DNA of 64,000 nucleotides, taken from assembly GCA_018806915.1 (NCBI GenBank), contig JAGKQI010000087.1, forward strand, positions 248,001 to 312,000. Reading direction: 5' to 3'. Positions 53,229 to 63,180 of the stretch are shown here, piece after piece (within the stretch, counting starts at the first letter, position 1; every line of letters begins with the position of its first letter). The translations under genes and the position numbers were made by a program. This DNA comes from Phytophthora colocasiae (taxonomy: Eukaryota; Oomycota; Peronosporomycetes; Peronosporales; Peronosporaceae). The notes under the pieces were generated by a model. The model searched no databases. It was not told the origin of the DNA and saw only the letters and a program-made list of their open reading frames with translations.

Positions 53229-54491
53229 ATGGCTACGCCAGGATCTACGAGAGGAGGACGCCGTGGTCGTGGTCGGAGCATTCCGACACGTCAATCCAAG
53301 CGTCTACAAGGTTTGTCACCTGAAGAGCAACCAGACTTGGATGCTATCCAGAAGGCGGCCCGCGAGAAGAGGAAAGCTGCGCGAGAGAAGAAGGCAGCTG
53401 AGAATGTGAGCGTCCCAGAACCGGCGGTCGAAGACCAGCCTGCTGAGGAACCAGAAGCTCAAGAGACACCTGCTGTCTCTGGTGAACAAGGTTCTGAAGG
53501 CCCGTCAGAAGTCGAAGCTTCCGGTGACGAGGTGACCACTGCCCGCGAGGGTGGTGATGAGGCGTCTGAGGGAGGCGCCGATATGGTTGAGTCCCCGGAA
53601 GTGATCGATCTGTGTTCAGATTCGGCAACTTCCGGCCAGTCCGTGGACGAAGTGAAAACAGAACCCGGACACTCTGAAGAACGTGTTCCACGGTCCCCGA
53701 AGTCTGAAGACGCACCAATGTCTGATGACATGGCAATTAAGTCTGAAGAGTCTCTGAAGACACCGTCTGATGAGTCTGGGAGGGCTGATTCGCTTGACGG
53801 GGAACGAGCTCTGAGGTATGTGCGTCGTGAGTTCCGCCGTTGGAGAGATATGGACACAGGCAAGGTCGTCCCGCCAAGCATCGAATATATGTGGCCGACG
53901 ATGAAGCCTAGTGCTGATGCTTTCCAGAAAGCTGCTGCAGCGACTGGCGACTACATCAAGTGGCGATGTTCCTCCGTTTTCCCCGAGGATATGTGGATCT
54001 CCGAGTTTCACGCGAGGCGTCATGGTTTTAGTTGGATCCAAGACCTATTTTATGTTGAGATTCCGATGAGCACGTTGACAGCACCGGAGTGTGTGGCTGT
54101 TCTTCAGACAATGTTGTACGAGGCAGGATTCGAATTCCAGAATCTCCTCCCAACCTGGCCCCAGACGCAGGCGTCAGCCGTCGTTGGGTCTCAAGTACGC
54201 AGTGTGGCGTCCGAACTTCAGAGTCGACTCGCAGTAGAATTGGTTGAGTGGGCCACAGTGACCGCCAGGTTACAAGTTCGCCGACTCCCAGAAAGCATGA
54301 AGCAAGAAGACACAGCTGGCAAGAACGAAGCAAACGGTGTATTACCTGACGAAAATGCTGACCTACAAGGACAACGGCTGATCATGCGACTCCGGGTAAC
54401 CGGACTCCGAGTGACACACAGCTCTGATGGTTCCAGCAGTGACGAGCCGCCGCAGTCCAAGCGCTTACAGCAGAGACCGCCGCGCCCATAA
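53229..54491 (+). CDS. ORF1 of the dual-RNase-H element
   Basis: 420 residues from MATPGSTRGGRRGRGRSIPT; an upstream GTG in frame is not preferred. The N-terminus is Arg/Gly-rich, followed by an acidic low-complexity stretch with a SUMO-interacting-type motif VIDLCSDS (nt 53601-53624) and psi-K-x-E sites VKTE and IKSE. The C-terminal half is globular (ALRYVRREFRRWRDMD; MWISEFHARRHGFSWIQDLF) without a recognised family. It overlaps the next ORF's open frame. It may be an N-terminal gag extension joined by +1 frameshifting, or a separate protein. Confidence 0.65.
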   Translation: MATPGSTRGGRRGRGRSIPTRQSKRLQGLSPEEQPDLDAIQKAAREKRKAAREKKAAENVSVPEPAVEDQPAEEPEAQETPAVSGEQGSEGPSEVEASGDEVTTAREGGDEASEGGADMVESPEVIDLCSDSATSGQSVDEVKTEPGHSEERVPRSPKSEDAPMSDDMAIKSEESLKTPSDESGRADSLDGERALRYVRREFRRWRDMDTGKVVPPSIEYMWPTMKPSADAFQKAAAATGDYIKWRCSSVFPEDMWISEFHARRHGFSWIQDLFYVEIPMSTLTAPECVAVLQTMLYEAGFEFQNLLPTWPQTQASAVVGSQVRSVASELQSRLAVELVEWATVTARLQVRRLPESMKQEDTAGKNEANGVLPDENADLQGQRLIMRLRVTGLRVTHSSDGSSSDEPPQSKRLQQRPPRP

Positions 54492-54591
54492 ATCCCGTCG
54501 ACACCGTCAGCTTTATCGACGCCATTGCTGTCTTCACTGCCGCAGTACGAGAGTCGCTCTGATAACACGCGCGCCAGGGTCTGAAAATCCA

Positions 54592-57477
54592 ATGTCCGAA
54601 GATCACAGCATCTCTCAGACTCAGATGTCGGACGTGCCAATTCCCAGTGTCATTGGGACCTCAGACGACCAGTCGTCGGGTTTCCAGACTTCACGAGGAA
54701 GATCTACGGACTCGTCCTTGATGTCCATGAGTCGAGGGGCGGCATCACATATGCCGCCGCCCACAGGAAGTCTGGCGTTAATCGCTCAAGGCGCTGATGT
54801 AGGAGGAACAGTCTCTGAAGGCATGGGGATCCAAGTGACGCGAACGCTGTTACCAGTGAAACCAGAGTCCAAGGATGTCGACATGCCGGAAGAAAGACCA
54901 GAGGTGCCGGACGCGGAGTCTGGAAACCAGGTGTCTGTCAGAAGTTCTTCACGGGATTTCAGACAATTGTCTCTGGAGATTCCGCCTGTATCTGTCTCCA
55001 CCCGAAGCGAAAGTCACCAGAGCCACCGCCAAAGTGTGAAGAGTGAAGACCTTCCGAGACCACCGTCCCGACGTTTGAGTTCCATCGCGTCGAGTCGTAC
55101 GAAGTCTGAAGCTCGAAGCTCTCAGAGATCAGGGCCTGCCCAGATCGAGTTGAACATCATGAGGCAACAGCAGGAGTGGCAAAGCCGGATGGAGCAAGCG
55201 CAGATGGAGTTTTTGGCCCGAGAACGCTTGGAGACCATGGAACGCGACCGTCGTCGAGAGCAACGTGACTTGGAGGCAAGACGCGAAATTCAGACGCTCA
55301 CCGAGCGCTTGTTGAAGTCAGAAAACGCGAGGCTGGAGGCTGAGAGACGCGCCGACGATGCTGAAGAACGCAGAAGTCTGGTATCTGAAAGCAAGCTCAG
55401 GAATCGCAGCGCGGCAGAGTTGGAAACTCTGAAAACGGAGCTCCAGAACTCTGAAAACCAACGTCTGGAATCAGTGTTTGCTGAACGCTGGCGACAGAGA
55501 GAGGCTGAGACTGAAGCCGAACGTGCGCGTGCGACTGACGAGATGAAACGGGACTGGATTTCTCAAATGGAAGCCTTACAACAGCGAATGAAAGTCATGG
55601 AAGCCGAGCGCGACAGGGAGAAAGAAAGTTCTCAGAACATGCAACGGTTCCAAGCCGGTCAGTTGAGAAACCTTCGGGCGACATTATCCCAAGTTCAAGA
55701 GGCGCGAAGGGTCGGTCACCCTGATTCGGCCACTTCGAACCAAGTGTTACATACAGGCAACCCTGAAGTTGCAACTATGTATCCAGTATCCGGGTCAGAA
55801 ATCAGAAGTGACGCAAGAAGGGCTGGGGTTGAACCCATGTCACACTCACCGGCTCTCAAGACGGAATCTCGAGAAGTTGCAACCTTCCAGCAAGGCACCC
55901 CTGCACGAAGCACGGGGACGAAGCGAGTGAAGCCTGAGAGGAATGGCGGCGCTACTGCTGCTACGGCCACCCAGGTGACTCAAGCGACTTCGGTGACAGA
56001 GACCAAGGGTGATACCAGACGTGCGCCTACTCCGAGGCGAGATCCGCCGCAGAGAACTGAAGCTAGGCGGCCTAATGGAGATCGAAGAGCGTCTCGCAGA
56101 GCGAAGCGTCATGATAGAGCACCAGACTCTGGTGGAGACTCTGACAATTCAAGTTCAGACTCCGCGAGCTCGTCATCGGAGGACTCAGAGCCAGGTGAAG
56201 TGGTGAATCTGACGGCAGCAACTCAAGCACAAGCCGGAACCACACTTCTGACGCTAAGGCCGTTCATGAACTCGAACAACCTTGGGGAATTCGACCCCAG
56301 AGCTACTCTCAGGGAACGTGCCCACTGGTGGGAGCGATTTACGAATATGGCTTCTCAAGGAGGTTGGGCGACTAAGACGCGCATCCAGGAACTTAAGTTG
56401 AAGCTCCCTGTGTCTGCGCGAGACTGGTTTAACCAGCTACCCAAAAGTGTGTCCCGTGACTGGAAAGAGCTGTCTTCAGAGTTCAAGAAACGTTATTGCA
56501 AAGCTCGGTCCTCGTATTCTGAGAGATACTTCACTATGGCTATGAAAGACTCTGAGACTCCGCTTGAATTTTTCTACCGACTTAATTCTGCCGCTGGAAA
56601 AGCTGACATCGATTTCCGGAAGTCGTCCAAGCGTCTTGAGAAGCATGTACTGCGATTCATCACGAAGCTTAAGGATGCACGCCTGAAAACGTCGCTGCAA
56701 GGTCAGAAATTTCGACGAATTTCAGACTTGGAATATGCGTTGCAGCAAGATGAAGATGTGTGGCGAACTGGTGACCAAGAAATGACCCCTGCCAAGTCTC
56801 GAGACTTCCGGGCTGACAATATTCCGCGAGGACAGTTCAAGCCCAAGCGTGTGCATCGGACTTATGTCGCAAGAGATATGGATTCTGAAGACTATGACTC
56901 TGACAACTCTGAAAATCATAAGGAATCTCTGAAATCCAATCAGGATACTAGAGATCAGACAGGCGATTCCAGAACTCCAAGTGCGACTTTAGAGTCTACC
57001 CGCGATGAAAGTACTGCGCAGGCATCTTCGAACAATTCAAAGGCGCCACCAAGTGCAGACTGGACGCAGACTCTGACGAATGAGGTATATCGAGTGATGG
57101 ATAACATGGGATGGCGTCCGCCGCCCCAGTCCCCGTCTGGATCGTCAGGTCAAGGATTCCACCAGAGGCGTCATGAAAATAGTGGCTACTGGAACAAGTT
57201 CTGTGAAAAATGTCAACGCTCAGGACACTCAGAAGAAGATTGCTGGAGAGACGTCACGTGTGACCGATGTCAGGAAAAGGGACACCCGAGTCGAATGTGT
57301 CGGATGCCACCCTGTGAAGTATGTGGAAGAGTACACCCTGGAAAACCCTGTGAAGATTTGAAAACTCTGGAAGCACTCAAGCAACTCGCTCGACAAGGTG
57401 CACTCAAGGACATGCCGAACCACCTACGGGAGAAACTCCTGAGTGATGAGGCAGACTCTGGGAAGCCGTTAAACTAA
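54592..57477 (+). CDS. gag with coiled coil and three zinc knuckles
   Basis: 961 residues from MSEDHSISQTQM. A Ser-rich disordered N-terminus (several psi-K-x-E sites) leads to a very long charged coiled coil (MRQQQEWQSRMEQAQMEF through EAERDREKESSQN). The retrotransposon gag domain follows (HWWERFTNMASQGGWATKTR; WFNQLPKSVSRDWKELSSEF). At the end lie three knuckles, CEKCQRSGHSEEDC, CDRCQEKGHPSRMC and a variant CEVCGRVHPGKPC. It is about twice the usual gag length because of the coiled coil. It ends with TAA in frame with protease. Confidence 0.88.
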   Translation: MSEDHSISQTQMSDVPIPSVIGTSDDQSSGFQTSRGRSTDSSLMSMSRGAASHMPPPTGSLALIAQGADVGGTVSEGMGIQVTRTLLPVKPESKDVDMPEERPEVPDAESGNQVSVRSSSRDFRQLSLEIPPVSVSTRSESHQSHRQSVKSEDLPRPPSRRLSSIASSRTKSEARSSQRSGPAQIELNIMRQQQEWQSRMEQAQMEFLARERLETMERDRRREQRDLEARREIQTLTERLLKSENARLEAERRADDAEERRSLVSESKLRNRSAAELETLKTELQNSENQRLESVFAERWRQREAETEAERARATDEMKRDWISQMEALQQRMKVMEAERDREKESSQNMQRFQAGQLRNLRATLSQVQEARRVGHPDSATSNQVLHTGNPEVATMYPVSGSEIRSDARRAGVEPMSHSPALKTESREVATFQQGTPARSTGTKRVKPERNGGATAATATQVTQATSVTETKGDTRRAPTPRRDPPQRTEARRPNGDRRASRRAKRHDRAPDSGGDSDNSSSDSASSSSEDSEPGEVVNLTAATQAQAGTTLLTLRPFMNSNNLGEFDPRATLRERAHWWERFTNMASQGGWATKTRIQELKLKLPVSARDWFNQLPKSVSRDWKELSSEFKKRYCKARSSYSERYFTMAMKDSETPLEFFYRLNSAAGKADIDFRKSSKRLEKHVLRFITKLKDARLKTSLQGQKFRRISDLEYALQQDEDVWRTGDQEMTPAKSRDFRADNIPRGQFKPKRVHRTYVARDMDSEDYDSDNSENHKESLKSNQDTRDQTGDSRTPSATLESTRDESTAQASSNNSKAPPSADWTQTLTNEVYRVMDNMGWRPPPQSPSGSSGQGFHQRRHENSGYWNKFCEKCQRSGHSEEDCWRDVTCDRCQEKGHPSRMCRMPPCEVCGRVHPGKPCEDLKTLEALKQLARQGALKDMPNHLREKLLSDEADSGKPLN

Positions 57478-57516
57478 TATGCCCGTTCGGATGGGGATCC
57501 GAAACGCGCCGGGCAT
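57475..57516 (+). promoter_or_regulatory. in-frame UAA followed by a 14-bp bulged hairpin (possible readthrough signal)
   Basis: TAA (57475-57477) ends gag. Starting one base later, ATGCCCG (57479-57485) pairs with CGGGCAT (57510-57516), and TTCGGAT (57486-57492) pairs with ATCCGAA (57497-57503) across a GGGG loop, with a 6-nt bulge ACGCGC on the 3' side. The protease frame is the same frame as gag and stays open after this stop. The pairing is seen directly; a translational role is inference. Confidence 0.6.
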
Positions 57517-58875
57517 GGCGTTACCCCAGAGTTGTGTGTTCTAGTGTGTGTAGGGCCAGAGCTGAGAAAGATTCACGATAACACTCAACAATGCATGACT
57601 ACTTTTGCCCAAGAATCGACCATACCTTCTGGAAACTCAGGGAACGAGCTACCTGAGATCGCCGACGACGCCGACCCGACACCAGACGACTCAGTGTCGT
57701 TCAGGTTGAAGGATGGCGAGTGTTATGGCTGGTGGGAAGATAACTACCCTGATCGGTCAAAGAGGGATGTGGTGATGGTGTATGGTGCTGTGAATGACCA
57801 TCGGACCAAGATTCTCTTGGATACTGGTGCGACCATAAATATTCTGAGTTACGACTTTGCGCGTAAGCTCGGACTCAGACTTAAGTCGCACAAGCAGACC
57901 AAGGTGTCAGGAATGGGTGGTGTCCCAACATATATTGGTGCCAGCGCTGAGATCAAATTGACGCTTGGGCCAAGAGTGGTATATATTGTGGATGTTTGGG
58001 TCGCGAATATCGGTGAAGGAATTGACGTGCTTCTGGGAATGGGTTTTATGTTTGCTGCTGGAGTGAGAATTAGTGCTCGTGAAGGTCTGGTGTCGTTACC
58101 AGACGAGGTAGTGGTGATGATGTGTAATTGGGAACCTGGTGATCACATTGGTCGTAACAGGTCGGTTAGACCCAGCGAGGCTGTCCTTCTGAGTCCGGGT
58201 GAAGAGTTTATTGTCCGAATTGACTATGGCCCAACGAACCCCCAGAGGGAAGTCGTGTGGGCCGGACGCGGTGACCGCTGGGTTACCCAGCTGATCTATG
58301 CGGCCCGATCTTGGCCCGTGGCCGTTCGCGTGGTAAACATCTCTGATAAAAACACGTGGGTCAATGAACTTTCTGATGTCGCGAGGATCGTGGAATATGG
58401 TTTCTTCCCAAGGCATGGACGTTTCGTGCGTCCAGGTTCCGCTGCCTATCGTGATTGGGAGGTTCTGATTCTGGAAAGCACCCCGTCACCAGAGACTAAG
58501 AAACGTATGAAGAGAGAGGCGAAGTTGGAGGCTTTGATGCCGCAGCCCCCGTGTGTAGATCGCCCGGACTACCCATGGCCGACTGAAATACTGCAACGTC
58601 CAAGGTTTGACAACGCTCGAGTGCAGTTCGTGAAACCAGAGTCACCACCGACCGTGAAACGAGTACGCTTCGCCCTGGATGCATTCACCCAGACGGAGAA
58701 TGGTTGCTCCGGCGAGTCAGCGGGAAGTGCGGACATTAGTACAGATACCAGAGATTTGGAAACATCCTCTGAAAGTACTCCACATACAGACCCTGGTGAC
58801 TCGTCCGTTGTTATTGCCGGAGACGTCCTTGACCCAAAGCCTGAGTGTCTATTAGGTGACTCTCAGACAATTTGA
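57478..58875 (+). CDS. aspartic protease region of pol (dual-RNase-H element)
   Basis: Open in the gag frame after the TAA. Retropepsin core: KILLDTGATINILSY with catalytic DTGA, then the flap region MGGVPTYIGASAEI and the closing GIDVLLGMGFM, an intact protease of pepsin-dimer type. A long C-terminal extension ends at 58875, where the RT frame has already begun (20-nt overlap, +1). The first ATG in this frame is at 57595, so translation by readthrough or internal initiation is needed. Confidence 0.85.
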   Translation, partial: YARSDGDPKRAGHGVTPELCVLVCVGPELRKIHDNTQQCMTTFAQESTIPSGNSGNELPEIADDADPTPDDSVSFRLKDGECYGWWEDNYPDRSKRDVVMVYGAVNDHRTKILLDTGATINILSYDFARKLGLRLKSHKQTKVSGMGGVPTYIGASAEIKLTLGPRVVYIVDVWVANIGEGIDVLLGMGFMFAAGVRISAREGLVSLPDEVVVMMCNWEPGDHIGRNRSVRPSEAVLLSPGEEFIVRIDYGPTNPQREVVWAGRGDRWVTQLIYAARSWPVAVRVVNISDKNTWVNELSDVARIVEYGFFPRHGRFVRPGSAAYRDWEVLILESTPSPETKKRMKREAKLEALMPQPPCVDRPDYPWPTEILQRPRFDNARVQFVKPESPPTVKRVRFALDAFTQTENGCSGESAGSADISTDTRDLETSSESTPHTDPGDSSVVIAGDVLDPKPECLLGDSQTI

Positions 58876-60814
58876 GTTACCCGCGGACGATTTCGACCTA
58901 ATGGATGAATCCTGGGATATTCCCATTCAGGGGATGCCTGGAACGCCTGTGGAAAAATTACGAGTGGAATACGAGCGGTGCATGAATGTTTCGAATGAAG
59001 AATTGGACTTGGAGCCGGGTGTATATATGCGAGAAGGCACGGAACTCCTCGCTCAATTACGCGACCAACTGGTCATGTTGCCTGAGCTGGAAGAATTGAC
59101 ACCAGAGTGGGATATCGACAGCGCTGATGTTGGAGAACCAGGAAAGATGACCCCAGAAATGGAGAAGAAATTGCGTGATATTCTGAGGTACCACAGGAAA
59201 ATATTCCTGGGAGATGGTAATGCAGCACCCGCACCGGCAAGGGGCGTGGTCTGTGATCTGGATGTGGGAGATGCCAAACCGGTAGCTCAACGTCCGAGAT
59301 CCGTCGCTCCTCATCTCATGCTGAAGGTATACGAGCTTCTAAAGAAACTCCTGGAAACTGGTTTGATCGAGTACTCCAACTCCCCGTGGGCATCTCCTAT
59401 TGTGATCGTTCTCAAGAAGAATGTTGTTGACATACGAATGTGCATCGACTATCGCATCGTGAATGGCTTCATTCAACTGTCACGTTACCCTCTACCTCTT
59501 ATTGACGATCTCTTAATTGGTTTTGAGGCTGCTATGTGGTTCATGAGCCTGGATATGGCTAGTGGTTTCTGGGCGATCAGGATGACGGAGCGCGCACGAC
59601 TGATATCAGCTTTCATTTGCCCGTTTGGACATTTTCAGTGGGTAAGGATGCCGTTTGGTCTGAAGAACGCCCCTCTTGTGTATCAGGCTATGTTAGACAA
59701 TTGCCTGTGGGGATTCGTGAGACTGTCACCAGAAGAAAAAGCTGAAGTTGATGCGGAGGTTCTGGAATTTCTGCAACTCCAGCCTCAGGACTCTAAAAAG
59801 CATCTTTCAGACTCTGAGAACCATACTCCGATTTCAGAGATACCAACCCTCACAAGTCAGATGACCGTCTTTCAGAGGAATATTCCCGTCCCCACATGCA
59901 TGGGCCCAGTCCTGGGGAGGAGTTCATACATCGACGACATCGCACATGGAGCACCGACTTGGGACCAATTATGTGACGATTTGAATGCCCTGCTTTTCAG
60001 GCTTCGCTATTGGAACATTTCTGTGAGTTTGCCCAAGAGCGAGTTCGGGAAGTTGTCGATACCGTACCTATTCCACGAAATCAGTGCCGAGGGTCTGAGG
60101 GCAACACCTAAGATTGTCAAAGGAGTTGAAGAACTGCCATTTCCGTCCACGTTGAAGGGAGTTCAGAGTTTCATGGGAAGCCTCAACTATTACAACAAGT
60201 TTATTGAGGATTTACCGGTTATAGCTGCTACCCTCTACGAGCTGACGGACGAGCAGATTCGTACTGGACGAGACCTGACTCGTGCAAAAGAGGCGTTCGA
60301 GATTCTGAAACGCAAGATAGTCTCTACTCCACTACTCAGACATCCAGATCGAACCAGACCGTTTGTTGTTATTCCGCATGCAAACCCTTGGGCTGCTTCA
60401 GCGGTCTTGGGACAAGAATATGAGGGAATAATACACCCAGTCCGGTTTACGGGTCGTGTCCTGAACGATGCCGAACTCAGGTATCATATCGCTGAGAAAG
60501 AGGTGATTGCGATCCTCAGAGTTTTGGAAAACTTCAGAGTTCTGGTGGAGTCAAGTCCGGTGATTGTGGTCTATACCAGATACTCTGTCCTGAAATGGTT
60601 GCTGACATCGAACTCCACCGACGGCAGAAACGTCAAGTGGGGTATGAAGTTGTCGCAGTGGAACCTGGAGATCCGCCGGGTACAGCGTGACGAAGATGGA
60701 CTCCCAGCTATACTCGGTGCGGGCATTACCCCCAGGGAGCATCTGGACGAAGTCTCTGAAAATCTGATCCCAGTCAAGGGGCGAGTCAAGCCGCCAGCTC
60801 CTATCAGTGTGTAA
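58856..60814 (+). CDS. reverse transcriptase and eroded RNase H of pol
   Basis: RT motifs are present: SPWASPIVIVLKKN, palm LDMASGFWAI, MPFGLKNAPLVYQ and catalytic YIDD (SSYIDDIAHG). About 60 extra residues (QPQDSKKHLSDSENHTPI onward) lie between WGF and YIDD, far more than in ordinary gypsy RTs. The RNase H that follows has lost catalytic positions: the expected TDAS is PHAN and the expected TDH is TRY, while EKEVIAIL is kept. It looks like a structural connection domain. The ORF ends in TAA directly followed by ATG in the same frame. Confidence 0.85.
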   Translation: MTLRQFELPADDFDLMDESWDIPIQGMPGTPVEKLRVEYERCMNVSNEELDLEPGVYMREGTELLAQLRDQLVMLPELEELTPEWDIDSADVGEPGKMTPEMEKKLRDILRYHRKIFLGDGNAAPAPARGVVCDLDVGDAKPVAQRPRSVAPHLMLKVYELLKKLLETGLIEYSNSPWASPIVIVLKKNVVDIRMCIDYRIVNGFIQLSRYPLPLIDDLLIGFEAAMWFMSLDMASGFWAIRMTERARLISAFICPFGHFQWVRMPFGLKNAPLVYQAMLDNCLWGFVRLSPEEKAEVDAEVLEFLQLQPQDSKKHLSDSENHTPISEIPTLTSQMTVFQRNIPVPTCMGPVLGRSSYIDDIAHGAPTWDQLCDDLNALLFRLRYWNISVSLPKSEFGKLSIPYLFHEISAEGLRATPKIVKGVEELPFPSTLKGVQSFMGSLNYYNKFIEDLPVIAATLYELTDEQIRTGRDLTRAKEAFEILKRKIVSTPLLRHPDRTRPFVVIPHANPWAASAVLGQEYEGIIHPVRFTGRVLNDAELRYHIAEKEVIAILRVLENFRVLVESSPVIVVYTRYSVLKWLLTSNSTDGRNVKWGMKLSQWNLEIRRVQRDEDGLPAILGAGITPREHLDEVSENLIPVKGRVKPPAPISV

Positions 60815-61290
60815 ATGCTGGAAGCAGATTATCAGGGCTATGTTCTGAGTTTTGATGGTGCCGCAAAGACGTCTACCCGTCTGGGAAGCTGTGGGTGTAT
60901 ACTCTGAGAACTCCCGGGGTGGAGCGTTCTGGAAGCCCGAGGGTTTCCCCTGACGGATGTCACGGTGAATGACTCGGAGTACTGTGACCTGAATTATGGT
61001 CTGAAGATGGCACTCGACCACGGAATACAGGAGTTGGTGGTTGTGGGAGATTCGCGCATCGCGATACAACAGGCTCAGGGGCTAATCAACTGCAATCAGC
61101 CTAACTTGCAACGGAGGTTGGCCGAATTTGAGTCTCTGAAAACCAAGTTTCGGACTCTGAAGTTGGTGCATGTGAAGCGCGAGTTTAACCAAGCAGCGGA
61201 TTACCTGACCTCGAAGACTTTGTCTCTTGGGGAAGCTTGGCAGGTGCAAGACGAGGATGAACTCATGCACCTGCAACTGGTATCCAAAGT
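60815..61290 (+). pseudogene. second, archaeal-type RNase H domain, interrupted by TGA
   Basis: Reading the RT frame onward gives SFDGAAKTSTRLGSCGCIL, a TGA at 60905-60907 where Trp is likely (CIL*ELPGW), then SEYCDLNYGLKMALDHG, VVVGDSRIAIQQAQG and HVKREFNQAADYL. The four acidic positions (D, E, D, D) and the ending H-x-R-x-x-N-x-x-A-D are those of archaeal-type RNase H. The domain stands between the eroded RNase H and integrase, as in plant Tat-type elements. Apart from the TGA it looks intact. Confidence 0.8.
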
Positions 61291-63180
61291 TCATGAGAAA
61301 CTGATGAAGCCTTGCTCAGCCCCGGACATGGAAGCTCAAGAGTCAAAAATATCAGACTCTGAAGAACGTAACGCGTCACCAGAGTCTGAGAATGTTTTTG
61401 ATCCGGAATCCGCACCCCTACCTCGATCGGCCAGAGTGTTGATTGCTGTAACCCGTGCCCAAGCTCCGCCTGACGCTAATCTGCCTGAGGGTGATGGCGA
61501 ACGAGAACCTTTGGGACCTTTGGAGTTCCAGGCAGAACGTTGGCGACGGATCAAGGCGCATCAGAGTCAGGACCCGTACTTGGTTGAACTCATGAAGTTT
61601 CTGAAAGGTGACGTGGGAGATTTACCACGACCCCGAGTCAGGAAGCTTGCCAGAGTTGCTGAGGACTTCGTTCTGGATTCTAGAGGTGTACTATATCGCC
61701 TGAGTCGCGCTACTCGAGAGCGGCCCCGGGACAATGTTGACGAACTCAGACTGGTGGTTCCCAGAGACTTGTATCCAGACCTGTTACACTATGCTCATGA
61801 AGACTACCAAGGTGAGCATCAAGGAATCAGGAGAACCTTTGAGAAGTTGAGTTCGGAATTTTACTGGTTGGGTATGTATGCCGATGTGGAGAGATTTGTG
61901 AAGGAATGCGTAGACTGTGCCAGTGGCAAGGGGCGACCCCCAAATCCTGGACCGTCCCCTGGAAATATTGAGCCCAGCCGGCCATTTGAAGTGGTGTCTA
62001 TGGATTTTGTGACACACATGCCGAAATCCGCACGTGGAAACACATTTCTCTTGCTGTTCCAGGATATGTTTTCGGGATACGTAATGTGCAAGCCAATGAG
62101 TGTCACCACTGCTCAGGATAAGCAGAGGCTTATGAGGAACGCGTTTTCAGAAACTTTGGTGCTAGCTCTCTGATTTGTCATGATCAAGATCCTCGTTTTA
62201 TGAGTGAGGTGTTCAAGTGTTTCAGGGAACGTTTGGGTAGCAGACAACGCGCTACTCTAGGATACCGGCCTCAAGCCAACGGCCAGCAGGAGAGATCAGT
62301 ACAGACTGTGGTGCGCGCGATTAAGGCATATATCTCTGAAGCCGATCAAAGTGACTGGGATGATCACGCCGAACGTCTGATGTTTGCCCTGAACACGTCA
62401 TTCGATGCCACCCGTCTGGAGACGCCTTTCTACCTGGTACATGGTTGGGATGCTCATGGGACGGTGTCCGCTATGCTTGGACCCAAGCCATCGACGACTC
62501 AGGAGCGAACTGCGTACGAATGGAGACGGAAGATGCAACGAGACTACAGCTATGCTCGGGCATGTGCCGAAGATCTCCAGAAGAAGGCAAAGCGAGACCG
62601 GTCTGAAGAACAGACCAGAAAGTGGAACGAGTTATCAGAGCGTCTGAAGTCAGGCTTCGCTATAGGCGACGCTGTATGGCTCTACATCCCTAAAGTACAA
62701 ACGGGACTGAGCAGAAAACTAGCACACATGTGGCACGGACCCTTCAGGATCGAGGAGATGCTGGACGATTTCAGAGTACGACTCAAGGTTGAAGATACCG
62801 GCTACCGCGTGAACCCCTGGGTCCATGTGAGCCGTCTGAAGCCAAGGGCTCTGTTCCCCAGACGACCCACGGCGGAACTCCAGATTCCAGAAGATGATGA
62901 TTTTGACGCCGCCCTGTTACCAGAAGATAGTTGGGAACCTGATACTGAAAACGGCGAGTATGAAGTGGAGAAGATTTTGGATACCCGTTGGAACAAGCGT
63001 ACTAGGACGTCCAGACGCCTACGCGAATACTTGATTAAATGGAAAGGTTACGATGAAACTGAGTGGCTGCCGTTATCGAAGCTGAACTGTGGAGCATTAC
63101 TTTACGAATTCAACCAGGGTGCACGAGCACGAACCCGTTTTCAGGCGATGCAGGCTGGAGACGATCATCCCAGAGTCTAA
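61291..63180 (+). pseudogene. integrase with chromodomain, frameshifted
   Basis: The first part (to the stop at 62173) has the HHCC zinc domain (YAHEDYQGEHQGIRRTF; ECVDCASGKG) and the first catalytic Asp (VVSMDFVTHMP). Near 62120 a base is lost: the adjacent frame gives YEERVFRNFGASSLI and HDQDPRF (second Asp), joining the ORF at 62200 with ANGQQERSVQ (catalytic Glu). The C-terminus is a chromodomain, EVEKILDTRWNKRTR then REYLIKWKGYDETEWLPL, expected to bind modified histone tails. Only the one frameshift prevents a full integrase. Confidence 0.85.

Larger units (their letters stand above)
52358..63180 (+). mobile_element. Ty3/gypsy chromodomain element with two RNase H domains
   Basis: Order on the plus strand: candidate LTR, primer site, ORF1, gag with three knuckles, protease, RT, eroded RNase H, archaeal-type RNase H, integrase, chromodomain. 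Ty3/gypsy elements carrying an extra archaeal-type RNase H are known from plants and, as I recall, oomycetes. Lesions (PR-RT frame change near 58860, TAA 60812, TGA 60905, frameshift near 62120) make this copy probably non-autonomous, though some stops may be programmed. The 3' LTR was not found. Confidence 0.85.

Noticed and set aside
54218..54640. Minus-strand ORFs under the ORF1/gag region
   Set aside because: Low-complexity shadows of the Ser/Arg/Glu-rich plus-strand proteins, with no domain or start context.
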